Source: Varroa destructor
Lineage: Eukaryota > Arthropoda > Arachnida > Mesostigmata > Varroidae
Length of the DNA: 64,000 nucleotides
NCBI RefSeq assembly: GCF_002443255.2
Contig: NW_019211454.1
Location: forward strand, 52,890,118-52,954,117
Direction: 5' to 3'
The notes below the pieces were generated by a model. The model had not been told where the DNA came from and did no database searches. It saw only the letters and a program-made list of their open reading frames with translations. The position numbers and the translations under genes are program-made. Shown one piece after another: positions 1-10,706 of this stretch (positions are counted from its first letter, which is position 1; each line of letters opens with the position of its first letter).

Positions 1-639
1 ATTTTTGTTCGGATTTTTTCATTGATAAAGATCATCTAGACATTTAGCTAAAAATATTTTCTTTTAGACATGTGCGGATAATACTAGATAGCTGAAAATA
101 CTGCTCAAGAATAGCTTGTTAATTATTTCCTTTACATTTAAATTTTTAGGTACATCTTTTAGCTACATCATTCTCGACATATGTTCCGAGGAGTGCTGTC
201 AGCTATTGACGCAAGCATTAACCGAATAGCAAGTGTCAAAATGTTGTTCTTTGCATCCTACATACACATATTTAGAGATGAGAGTGCTTCCGACAAAATA
301 TTGAGAATAGGTTGAAAAAGAAAAACCGCTTTTTATGTAATGTTATTACTACTATAATGTTATTACTATTAGTTTATAGCTAATATTTGCATATTTTTTA
401 GAGTACGAAAAATAAGAATAAAAAGCAGTCAATGAAAACTGCCATCACCTTCTAAACAACCTAGTAATAATAAAAAGTGTCTGGTACCGTAGGAAAAGCA
501 TAGCGGTGAAAAGGACAAACGCCGTGTAGTGCTAAATAATAAATTATTATCAAGAAGGAAACTGACAAGACTACCTGCATAGCTTGAAAGATAGGAGATA
601 TTACAAATTTACAAAGCATTTCCATTATGTTTCGCTAAA
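1..639. other. no gene seen
   Basis: AT-rich sequence with short open frames only. A plus-strand frame at 584-784 overlaps the 640-968 minus-strand candidate and is its shadow. Confidence 0.6.
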
Positions 640-968
640 TTATATATATCCTTCGCCAATCGTGAACCTTCCCAAATTACTGGTGAATAAGAATCTACTG
701 TCTTGGAATTCTGTCGGCTCCTTGTTTATTAAGCTTCGATATAAATCATTCGTGATTGACCACAGGTTTTTCAGCTGGTTTTGAGTGTGGCAAACACCTA
801 TCTTTGTAGCTCTACGAATGCACAAAAGATACAGGCTTTTATCTCCCATGCTTGTGTGATATTTGATAACACGCCTGTAATCAACACATTTGCTATGGTC
901 CTGTACTGTAATGAACTCAATACCATCCTGGTATATTCTACCGCTGTCACCATATAGAACGCAATCCA
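640..968 (-). CDS. candidate terminal exon, unrecognised protein
   Basis: The minus strand has an acceptor (TGCATTTATTTGTAG) followed by 109 open codons to a stop: DCVLYGDSGRIYQDGIEF, then CVDYRRVIKYHTSMGDK, SLYLLCIRRATKIGV and a C-terminus ending GRFTIGEGYI. The amino-acid composition is protein-like: mixed polar and hydrophobic, with regularly placed aromatic residues. I do not recognise the family. The acceptor needs one base from an upstream exon (phase 1). The C11orf98-like donor is phase 2 and does not fit, but the candidate exon at 3314-3437 ends in phase 1 and would fit. No obvious poly(A) signal was seen just downstream. It could instead be a chance open frame. Confidence 0.3.
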
Positions 969-1563
969 CTACAAATAAATGCACTATTGACTAAATCTCC
1001 CCAAATATAATGATATGCATAAACGAAAACAATATGGTATAAACGTACCATAAACAGACGCATCCACGCACGTAATACGGCATCTGTATTCTTCGTGTAC
1101 ACGTTCAGATTCCGATGTATATGTTTATTAAGTGTTGGCTAAAAAAGCGATAAAGTAATCACGATTCATAATGACCAACTTGTTTGCACAGCGTTAAGTT
1201 TAAAAAAATATGTGTTTATGTGAAGTTAAGTCTAGCTCTGCTTATTTTCCTGACTCGTCTTGGCAGGTTTTTAAATCCAATTATTATTGACTGTCGTTGC
1301 AAATACAAAAACCTTTACAGTTAAGTTATAAGGGAAAATAGCTCTTCAGATCTATTATCCAAACTTCGATTTATTTATACATTTAGATAACCAATTTGTG
1401 GTCAAAAGAAAAATGAGTACGACATTAAATTACACCAAATTGTCCACTGTGGTAAGTGGTATCTTAAACAGGCAATTCCTACTGTACAACTTGCCTAAGC
1501 AGTCTGTATCAGGTACTGTCAACATATTCATCATATCACTGACAACTAACGCAAAGCGTAAGT

Positions 1564-1696
1564 TCACTTGCACTCCATCGGTTCGGCTGACTTTTGGGCC
1601 GTTAAGTTTCTCTTGTGCGCTTTCTCAACTTCCATTTCGTCCGCATTGGAGGTGCCTGGCTCTTGTTCGGCGGCTTCTCTCTCTCGTTCCTGGTAT
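1564..1696 (-). CDS. C11orf98-like protein, last coding exon
   Basis: This is the C-terminal exon of the gene whose main exon lies at 4460-4668. On the minus strand a clean acceptor (TTTATTCGCAG) precedes ATACCAGGAACG. Joining its first base to the two leftover bases of the upstream donor gives an in-frame Arg, and the frame then runs YQEREREAAEQEPGTSNADE, an acidic stretch with MEVEKAHKR, and a stop after ECK. Human C11orf98, as I recall it, has the same layout here: QQIRLAQKEK followed by a poorly conserved tail containing MEVE. A possible AATAAA poly(A) signal lies about 190 bases beyond the stop on the minus strand (near 1370-1375). The tail is low complexity and charged. The human protein is small and uncharacterised. 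Its basic, Lys/Arg-rich nature suggests nucleolar or RNA-binding behaviour, which is inference. Confidence 0.72.
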
Positions 1697-1970
1697 CTGC
1701 GAATAAACACGTACCATACATATACCATAATAAATGTAGGTCTATTGCACAAAAGTGTATTTATGTAAATGCTGTATAGGTTTGTTCGATTTCCCGTCTC
1801 CTACATGGAATATTGTTAGCTGTGTTCCGTCAATAAAACAAAACCGTCAATTCATACGAACTCATTATCAATACCCTTAGTCAAACCTGCTTTAGCTTAA
1901 TATATATGGCTATCGCGTTATAGATTCATCGCCAAATACGCTTAATGCGCAAACCGACTTACTTTCCAAT

Positions 1971-2019
1971 ACTTATATATTTACTTATATATACACTTAT
2001 ATATACTTATATATTTACC
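1971..2019. repeat. short AT minisatellite
   Basis: Imperfect tandem copies of ACTTATATA(T/C)… lie in the intergenic or intronic DNA upstream of 1696 on the minus strand. No function is inferred. Confidence 0.75.
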
Positions 2020-2803
2020 TGTATCTACAGAATATTTACCAGGTGTAACGCTAATTTGTTAAAATGTTAACGTTTGTGAGGCACTTGCAACTTGAAGAAA
2101 GCCGATTACGAGAACTGAACTTAAAAATATCAAGTCAACATGTCATATGGCTATCATCGCAGCTGGAAACTCATGTGGCTTTGAACAGTACTAGTGATAC
2201 CCCTTTTTCTATAATAATAATAATAATAATAAATAACTAATACTACGTGCAGTAAAAATTTTACTAGAAGAACCGATATTTTGAACACACGCATAGGACA
2301 GGAACGATTACAGAACTTATTTGATGATTTTATATAAGCAGCTTTCAAAAACGAGAGCCTAAATTAGTGATTTTCTAGTTAATTCCTTACAGTGATTTCC
2401 CTAACGATACGCATGCAAAATAAATCTAAGGTCACGCTACATATTAATTTTAATTCTAAAAATACATTGCAAATGAACTGTTATGCCATCTGTTCGGGAG
2501 CACCTTAAAAATATGACTAAACAACTGATAAAAGTGATAGAGGCGCTAATGAAATGTACCCAATCAACTATGAAATATTGTCATCAGGAAACCTGGTCTA
2601 GTTAGGGAACTGATTGGTTAGTTTTAGCTAACAATTTAACGTGTTGATTATTGTTTTCGTGTATGATCTTAATACGACTAAAAACATTTATGCAATGAGC
2701 GAGGAAGTAAAAAACATCAATGTTTGCTGCATTCAAAACGTGAGTCTCTACGTATATAATTATTAATCTTCGATAGTTATTATGCTATGGTGATGTTTAT
2801 GAG

Positions 2804-2806
<3 letters not shown>

Positions 2807-2837
<31 letters not shown>
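2807..2837. repeat. (TA)n microsatellite
   Basis: About 15 uninterrupted AT dinucleotides. Similar tracts occur at 10520-10535, 25042-25066, 27888-27908, 43012-43031 and 60681-60698. Confidence 0.95.
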
Positions 2838-2840
<3 letters not shown>

Positions 2841-3313
2841 ACTGTTAAATTACATTCAAATTGTGGCAAGAACAAACGAAGCATGAGACACGCCTTCTAG
2901 CACTAATTACAATATTTATTATTTACGAATAGTAGAATTTTAATACTTTGTTAAATAATTTGGTTCCGAATTTTAGTGTTTTTATTATCTTTGCTAACCG
3001 TAGCAAATAAATTTTATTAAATAAAAAGCCTTTTAGAGCACCGAATTTGATAAGATAAATGGCTGCATTTCGTGTTACCAGAAGCTGTAGGTAAAATTTC
3101 TAATTATTAGTTAGAAAAAAAATTGCTCTAAACAGGAGTATAAGCATCAAAGCCAGGAATTAGGTTGAAACAACTGGTGCAATATTGAAAGAAACTCAGG
3201 AATTAATGTTTGAATATATATTGTGACAGAATGGCATCTACTTGCCTAATTAACGCAATATGTCGACCACTCCGAAGATTCTGAGCATTTTTGCAATAGA
3301 TTTTTACTCCTAC

Positions 3314-3437
3314 CTATGAATTGCTTTACCAGTAATATTCCAAATAATTTAGCGTTACTTGTACGGCCACCCACATTCACCTTTGCACATATCAACAACT
3401 GTTGTGCGTATCTGATGACCCCTTCCATGAGCGCCAT
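3314..3437 (-). CDS. candidate first coding exon, unrecognised protein
   Basis: A minus-strand ATG opens MALMEGVIRYAQQLLICAK, continues NVGGRTSNAKLFGILLVKQF and reaches a donor ATAG followed by GTAGGA, phase 1. Codon choice shows purine-N-pyrimidine periodicity. The exon sits inside the intron of the C11orf98-like gene, on the same strand. Its phase is compatible with the acceptor at 968, and the two together would encode about 150 residues. That arrangement would interleave two genes on one strand, which is unusual, so this may instead be an alternative exon or a chance frame. Confidence 0.22.
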
Positions 3438-3848
3438 ACAATATCAAAATTTAAAACCCTGCTCGCGGTGTCGTTTATGCATAACGTGATCGAGTAATCA
3501 TCGTGCATTTACCACGAAAATTTATTTAGCGTTTTAAGATAGAAGCGGCACGTAACCAAGGTAGCAATCCCCTTATTTCAACTAATGAAACAATAATTCC
3601 ATTAGGTTTAACATGAAGTGCGCAGTACATTGAATAACAGTATCACTAAAGCAGACCCAATACACCTAGCGTTGCTTCATGTTTTTGGTTATGCCATCAT
3701 TTCTTATGGCTAAAGTAATTTTACGATCATGTTCCGTGTGCATATATGGCAATAATAATGCTTAATTGTCTAAGTAGATATGTGTAATTTACCTAACGTT
3801 GGGATGCATATGTTGAGAGGATTCAGATCAGAAATTTGCATGCATCCG

Positions 3849-4124
3849 CTGTGTAGCCCGGATCTTGCATCATAAAATTGTAGTCTTTTTTGGTTTCTAC
3901 AGGACTCATTTATTAATGGAGGGATGCAAAATTACGTATGATAACTTTTCGCCCTGAAACTACAGATCTTTCACAATGGTATATTATGGTGCAGCCAAGC
4001 AATTAGCAGGAGGTCATCAACCAAAATGGCGCATGTGTCGTAATATTATTTTAACATAATGTTTTAATTTTTTGCTTTAAAAGGTCAATACTTTTGGGCC
4101 CTTACAACAAAAATTTGAACTTAC
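3849..4124. repeat. interspersed repeat, copy 1
   Basis: It aligns along its whole length with 5057-5356 in the same orientation. Shared blocks include GTAGCCCRSATCYTGCAYCAT, CTACAGGACYCATTA, AGGGATGCAAAA, AGGTCA(n)CAARATGGCRCAT and TTGCTTTRAARSGWCCAATACTTTT-like sequence. Identity looks like 65-75% by eye. No coding frame or terminal repeats were recognised; element class unknown. Confidence 0.75.
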
Positions 4125-4459
4125 TGCTTGTGATGCTATAAGCGAGAAAATCTGCAGCAACTAGACGGGCTTATACTTGCATGAAGTGCGTTTTATGTTT
4201 TCTAATCGTCTTCACAACAAAGGAAATTAACTCTCAAGTTACTCATTCAAACGCTTCTCTTAGCGTAAGTCACATCGTAGCTTCACTGCCAACTACGCAA
4301 AACCTAGATTTTTGTGAACATTATTCTTTTATTTGGTAAACAAATAAATCAAGGACAGCGTCAAGTTAGCACGATATTTTTACGCGTGACAAAACGCTGT
4401 TGTGCTGTTTATCGAAGTCAAAATTTAATACTGGCCATTAAATTCTATCATATGGTTAC

Positions 4460-4668
4460 CTCCTTTGTTTGAGAATCTTGTTTCGCTTCTTGTTGCTCAA
4501 CTTTATGTTGGCAAGTGGATTAACACGGGTTCTACTCTTAATCGCCTTCTTACTCAGAATCCCAACGTCTTCAGGTGCCACTCGTACTTCCTTTTTCTTG
4601 ATCCCTGCTCTCTGACGTTTTGCTTTCATCCTCAACTTAAACTTCTTCGATTTCCGAAGCTCCATATT
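4460..4668 (-). CDS. C11orf98-like protein, main exon
   Basis: The minus-strand frame starts MELRKSKKFKLRMKAKRQ and ends NIKLSNKKRNKILKQR, just before a strong donor (AGGAG followed by GTAACC, phase 2). It is very rich in Lys and Arg. The core matches the human C11orf98 pattern TELKKK...VIDQGLITRHHLKKR...ANITLSGKKRRKLLQQ. Here the corresponding segments are ELRKS, PEDVGILSKKAIKSR and LANIKLSNKKRNKILKQ. An acceptor (TTTTTACTAG) lies three bases before the ATG at 4665, so the exon may begin at 4668 in phase 0, with a further short N-terminal exon upstream that I could not locate. The human protein has about 20 residues before this point. Phase 2 agrees with the acceptor at 1696. The intron is about 2.76 kb. 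Diverged interspersed-repeat copies lie on both sides of this exon. Confidence 0.75.
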
Positions 4669-5056
4669 CTAGTAAAAATAGATTGAAACATAACCAGTAT
4701 TAGCCAAGCAAACGTCGAACTACATGCGGAATCGTTATTTTTGGGTAAAGGATTTGTAAATGGATGAAAGCGACTCAACACACGACATTGACGTGCAAAT
4801 AATGTGCAAATAATGTAATAATATGACTCCAAAGAAGGGCATGCTATGTGTTTGGTGGACTAGGAAAGGAATCGTGTATTATGAATGGCCTCTTGGCAAA
4901 GCGATCGATTCAGATGCCTGCTGTCAATAGCTAACAACATTGTAACAAGCCATTGAAAAGACTGACCTAGCGAACAGAGAATTCGTAATCTCACATCATA
5001 ACAATGGCAATCTACTCGACAAAGATGGAAAGAACATAGATGAGAAATTTGAATAC

Positions 5057-5356
5057 GCTATGTAGCCCACATCCTGCACCATCAGACCATAGTCAATTTT
5101 TGCCCCTACAGGACCCATTAATGTTAATTCAGTTTAACCAAAGGGATGCAAAAATCACTTGCCAAAATGTTCACATTGAGACCATGGCACTGCTATAATT
5201 GTAATACCATGATGTTACCAAATAAGTGGCAGAAGGTCACTGAGCAAGATGGCACATATTTCGTCTAGTAATATTCTTTTATTATCATGGAAAAATGTTT
5301 TAGTTTTTGCTTTGAAGCGACCAATACTTTTTTGACAACCCAACATTTTAGCTTAC
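5057..5356. repeat. interspersed repeat, copy 2
   Basis: Second copy of the element at 3849-4124, same orientation, about 1.2 kb away. The two copies bracket the main exon of the C11orf98-like gene. A plus-strand open frame within it (about 5287-5508) is not protein-like. Confidence 0.75.
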
Positions 5357-7379
5357 TTAAATGGCAAATTTTCCGCACCACTTCCGGGGTCACATACAGT
5401 CCATTCAAGAAACAAAAGTTCAAAACCGAACTTAAGTATTTGTTTGAGACCTCATTTTTGAAAACTTGTACAACTCGACCGAAACGTGGAATCGAACTCC
5501 ATAAATGAGTGAACGACCGCGTTTCGTCTCTCAATTACCATTATGTGTGACCGCAAAGATAAACCGATTCAAAATCTACCGCCTAGTAATAACCTAATAA
5601 ATGTAGTCGGTGTTTATCACTTATATATGTTTGTCATACCGAAGTAACACATGTCTTTCCCGTTGTATGCATCATTGTTAATATATTGTCTCCGGTATAA
5701 GCGAGTTTAAATAAAGCGTATAGCCATCAGTGCAAAAAGCTTTTGACGTCCTTTTTTTGTTACAACGATGCATTTCTATCCGTATCATGTGTGTAAGCTC
5801 TAAATAATTCACTTGTGAATTACCGAGTTCATTGAAATCTTTCTATGGATGGTTCCCGGCCGGCGAAGTACCATTTTGTCGGCTCACTAATGAGACCTTC
5901 ACAATAATCAATCACCAATATGTAACTTTATATATCCTTTGATCAGAAACGATTTCAAGAAATATTATGCGCCGTGCAGTTTAAAGCTTCTACGAAAAAC
6001 TTCTTTTCTTGCTAGTTTTTTAGCAAGATGTAAGCCTTCGATGAAGATCACTAGCGAGCAACTCGTGTTTATTTATTTACTGTTTTCCGCTTTCTTCATT
6101 CGAAAGCCAGTGGTTTCGATTTCGGAAACGAGGCGACGCGGGCTCGTATAGCTGTCAAGAGCGCGCGAGCGCATTATTTCAAGGTTCCTTACTTTAGCAC
6201 AGCTCTTGGTTATTATTTGATTAGAAAGAATTATTAATATAACATTATTATCCAATAACATTATTAATATTATTAGAAAAAATTGCAGATAAGCTTACAC
6301 CAATGACTATGACGTGCGTATATTTTTTAACTCAATAAATGTGCGTATGGCGGGCTCTTTGCTAGCCTTCCATATATAGTTTTCGTCCTGTCAACACCGG
6401 GCGATATTTATTTTCAACAAGTGACCAGTGTCTCGATTACTGTTAAGTAACCTATTTATATATTGTATCTATTTGCCATATATTAGTGCTATTCGCGCTA
6501 AAAGCGGCACACATATCGGTGAAGTTAAATATACTCTGCAACCCTGAAGCGCGGGTCTAGCCTACGTAATAATTTTGTATCTGGCCCTTTTTGCGCAAAG
6601 AACTAACTATATATGTTGCAGTAAATATTCGAATAGAACTTTGGACACTGTGAATATACAACTTAGCTGGTTTCATTCCTTTCATACCTGCTGGCTTTTA
6701 ACGGAGCTACAAAGTAAATTTAAATATGTTTTTATACACGTACAGAATACAACTTAGTATTCTTCTAAGCTTTTCTGAATATATATGCTTTTTCTCAAAC
6801 TGCTTCGTGTATTTCAAATGACGTCAACTTCCACTTATCTATATAAGCGAAGTTAAGAAGCTAAACCCTGTCTCTATTTTATAAGCAAATACTGCCTTGT
6901 TGCGGCCAATTCGCCACTCTTTGTTGTAACGTTTTGTCTGTATATACCTTCTTTTCGAGTAGTTCATTGACTGAAGGAAAATTTTGTACTTGTTCTCGAT
7001 TGTTCTTATCTGATCTGGACTCTAGTAGAACATAAAACCGAGTTTCTCCTTACTCTTTCGTGTGCTCACGCTTGTACTGTCCACTTTTTTCATTTGTAGC
7101 GGCTGGTCGTCGAACAGTCGTAGCAGTAATTGAAGCGTGTTCTTTCTTCAAGTGTTGCTTGCCATCTATTTCTCTACGTACGTATTCGTTTGTATCGGTC
7201 AATATATGTGTGTATGTATACGTGTGCACTCGCTGAGCCAAGCGGGAAGTGGAAAAGTCTGCCCAGTGTCTTGTCATGCCCAACGGGGCTCCCCCTGCAA
7301 CGACCACAACAATGCTACAAGCAAAACTAATCACTGTTGACTACTAGTCGGCTACGACCCATCTCATTGCTTTCTGTCG

Positions 7380-9720
7380 GCCGCTTTTCAACGAACTGTC
7401 AGTTGTAGACACACGGCTTGACAGATGTAAAAAGAAAGAACCCTAACTGGATACTGCTGCGGCTGCTAACTACTGGCGCATTCGGCGGCCATTTTTTTTT
7501 GTTGCTATTTACTGGAAGGAAAAGAAAACAGAGGAGGAGTCGTGGAGGCTGAGACTGACCACCAAACACGGCGAACCGACTGGCGAAAAGGAAAAAGCTG
7601 ATACAAGCAATAAGGAAGACAGAGAGCCGCGATCTGTATCTATCTGCCGATTGCCGTGGCTGCTTCTACAGGCTGTATGTGCATGTATTAACGAATGGCT
7701 CGACTATTGCTCCTATAGGAGAAAACAAGATAAGGCAAGGGTGAGAAAACCTCTCTAGTCGTCTACGGCTCAGCTGAACCGATAGAGCCCCTAGGGCTCG
7801 CGTACACGCATGCTGGCTGCTGCTGTTGTTGTGAGCCTGCTCTACCAGATGCTGTGGCGCTTCGTTAACAACCGAGTTGTTAACGTCGAGCGCCGCTCGT
7901 CCTCATATTGCTGTGGTGCTGATAGTGGGTAGTGATAGTCTACGCTAGGGTCAGCTGCAGTTCCCAGGCGGTGATGCTGATGTGGTAGGACTGCGTTATC
8001 CAACGTGGTGTTGCTGCGCCCTATGCCTGTTTTCCAACCAGTGTCTGTTGCTGTCCCTTGTGAATGTTGAGATCTGCTGCTGCTGCTGCTGCTGTTGGCA
8101 GCAACAGACGGAAAAACAACAGCAGGAACAGCATAGACACATAATATAGTTCGAGTAGCTGTAGTGGTTGTTATGGCTGTAGTCGTGTTCGTCCGAATGT
8201 ACGAATAGTTTAGAGAATATACTGCGACTGCCCGTTGAATAATACCAGAAAAACGTAACAAAACAGCGCATAAAGATTGCCTAGTTGATTTGCTGTAGTC
8301 GTCGTCGCCACAGCGGCCGAACACCAAGTCTACGAACGAACAAACTGACGATATAAGTAGTTGTTATTTTTCCTTGCCCACAGACGACGACGACGACGAC
8401 TAGTTGGATACGAGTGGAAGCATCGGCAACACTCGGTGTTAATGTTGATCAGCGTTTTGTTGTGTTGCGGCTCGAACCATTATTGGTAGGCTCGGAGGGT
8501 CGTTTGCTTCGTGTTAGTTGAATCGGTTCCATGGTCATAGTGAAATCGCAGGGGTGGTGTTTGTGACAGGGTCTCTCTGAGTGTGCAGTGCCCGCGACAG
8601 CGCTATCGCCTATTCAAAGGGAGTAAAGTACGAAGGCAGAAAGGGAACGAACGTGTGCGTGAGTGTGTAGCCACCGGCTGTGCGTGTTCTGGTAGAGTAA
8701 AGAAGCACAGCGAAAAACGTTGAGGGAGAAAAGAACGCCAAGTGTTATCGCTCGCAAGTCGTGGCAGTAGACAACAGACAACGAGAACGCAGTCTGGACA
8801 CGGCCAAAAGACTCAGACTTCGTTGCGGCCTGCGAAAAAAGAACGTATGAACCGGTCGACGATAAAGTTGAGCAACGCAACGAGCAGCAGTGACAGTCGC
8901 AGCGAATTCCGTAAACTCGAGCACTGTGATTGTTGCTTGCTAGTTGGTTATAAGTGACTGGCTACCGACGAATGACTTCGTAACGGTTGCTGCTAAAAAA
9001 AGCCGTTGTTCGATCGCCGCAAGACGTGTGTTCTGCCGCGAGCGCTGGTCACCCAGTTACGGAGCGATACTTCTCTCGAATGCCCTCTCTGGCGTTTAGT
9101 GGAGAGCACTCCAACCTTGCCGTTACAACTCGTCTGGTCCCTCGCTTTAGAAAAAGGTTCAAAGCAGACAGAACACGCCAGCTTGTATTGCGGCAGTGGC
9201 AGTGGAATACCGTAGAATCGTAGAGTCTGAGCTGTCGGAGTGGTTTTTTGCGATTTAGTTGTTGTTCTCCGACGAAGATGTATTCGGCTGAATAAGGAAA
9301 CGACATACTGCGCCGGGAATCAGAGCAAATTCAAGCAGAACTCTCTTGCGTGACAGCCGGGTCAATTCCACGACGAAACGACACCCAAAAACGACGAAGC
9401 TTCTATTCTGGCCTGCAGCTGGCGTTTCCAAAAGGTGCTGGCAGTTCATAAAATTTTTCTGTCGTGAAAATTTATAGAAGAATAGAAGTATATAGCGAAC
9501 GAACACCTCGAACGTGACAAGAAAAACGTCACTGAAATACGGGAAAGCGTTGCAAAACAGTAAGATTATCACAGACGTTGAACGGCGCGTTCGTCCATGT
9601 ACTCTCAGCACATCACTGACTGCTCTCTGACGCGCTCTGTCGTGAAGGTAGCGCAAGTATGATCAAGAAGCGCTTCTGCTAAACGCGCCCAACTCTACCA
9701 CTCGGCCTATCTCTGTTGCC
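7380..9720. promoter_or_regulatory. GC-rich, CpG-containing block, possible promoter/5' UTR region
   Basis: Compared with its flanks this stretch is visibly richer in G+C and CpG. It contains (GAC)n at about 8382-8400, (CTG)n at 8074-8094 and many frames open on both strands without convincing codon structure. It lies about 1-3 kb upstream of the Cip4-like exon (plus strand) and upstream of the C11orf98-like gene (minus strand), so a divergent promoter with non-coding first exons is plausible. No TATA box or initiator can be fixed with confidence. Confidence 0.3.
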
Positions 9721-9834
9721 TTCTACTTCGTTGTTGCTTTCTTGTCCATAGTTTTGATCCAAAACTGCTCACATTGCGTCACCTGTAACGGCATCATAAC
9801 AGGCAAATACGTGAAAGCATGCTAACAAAGGCTA

Positions 9835-9869
9835 TTGTTGTTGTTGTTGTTGCTGCTGCTGCTGCTGCT
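9835..9869. repeat. (TTG)n(CTG)n compound microsatellite
   Basis: Five to six TTG units run directly into six CTG units. It sits just downstream of the GC-rich block at 7.4-9.7 kb. Confidence 0.9.
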
Positions 9870-10664
9870 ATTGCTGCCGCTGCGGAACAACAACAATAAT
9901 AACATTGGTAACCGCAGCATTAATGTCGACGTGCAATAGCGAAAATTGCTGTTAACAATAGGCACATGGTCGTGTCCTGCGCTATCCCTAATTGGCTACA
10001 TGCTCGTTAACCAGCGTCAGCAGTAGCAGAGATAGCGGTTTAAATTCGATATCCATAGCCAATGGCGATCCGTCGTTCCCTTAATCACAGCCGTTCGATT
10101 TCTAGCGAGTCGATACTCTGTGCTGTTGTGCTCGCAGTTCAGAAGAGAAGGATAGTGTAACAATGTCGTAAATGATTAAAAATAAAGGCAAGAAGAAAGT
10201 TTTCCTTAACTAGTAAGTTTGTCCAATTTGTCTGTAAATTATTCATGTGAAAAGTGGAGACGCCGATAACAACAACGGTAGCGGCAGCAGCAGCAACGGT
10301 GCAGATACTGACGACAGTCAAACTTGACATAATATATAATAAGCGGTATGTATATTGTACTGTAAGTGATACACATATGGATGCGCGACTGTTTGTGCGG
10401 GCCCCAACGAACTAGAGGATACACTTAATCGGTCCAATACGGGTTGTAGTAGTACCGGTAGCAGCCTCACAAGACGTCCCTAATGTGTTTCTATATATAA
10501 ATCTCAAAGAACATAGTGGTATATATATATATATACGTATAGATGATACGCGAACATTGAGAGTGTATGCAAAGGACGGGGCACCTTTTGCCCTTAGCTA
10601 CTACTACTACTACTACTGCTACTAGTACTACAACCACTACGTCGACGGAAGAAATTCTGTAGAC

Positions 10665-10706
10665 ATGGCAAACACCGAACCCCCGAATTGGGGCGTGGAA
10701 CTCTGG
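10665..10706 (+). CDS. Cip4/FNBP1-type F-BAR protein, first coding exon
   Basis: ATG at 10665 opens MANTEPPNWGVELW and meets a perfect donor, GTAAGT, in phase 0. F-BAR proteins of the Cip4/FNBP1/TRIP10 family begin with WGTELWDQF or a close variant. From memory, the vertebrate first coding exon also ends right after ELW, with DQF opening exon 2. Such proteins bind and curve the plasma membrane, and link Cdc42 to WASP-driven actin assembly during endocytosis. Only the extreme N-terminus is present here. I found no exon encoding the DQFDN...HTQ segment downstream, so intron 1 may exceed 53 kb. The upstream GC-rich block at about 7.4-9.7 kb could hold the promoter and 5' UTR. The identification rests on about seven diagnostic residues plus the intron position. 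Confidence 0.55.

Noticed and set aside
1398..1446. Plus-strand mini-exon MSTTLNYTKLSTV before GTAAGT, just beyond the C11orf98-like stop codon
   Set aside because: The donor is good, but there are only 13 codons, it overlaps the 3' UTR of the minus-strand gene, and no partner exon was found.
5470..5560. tRNA gene suggested by AGTTCGATTCC on the minus strand
   Set aside because: The T-arm stem is poorly paired and no cloverleaf could be drawn by eye.
7842..8327. 161-codon minus-strand frame through a CTG repeat
   Set aside because: Thr/Ser/Gln runs are repeat-driven, several frames are open at once, and it lies in the GC-rich promoter-like block.
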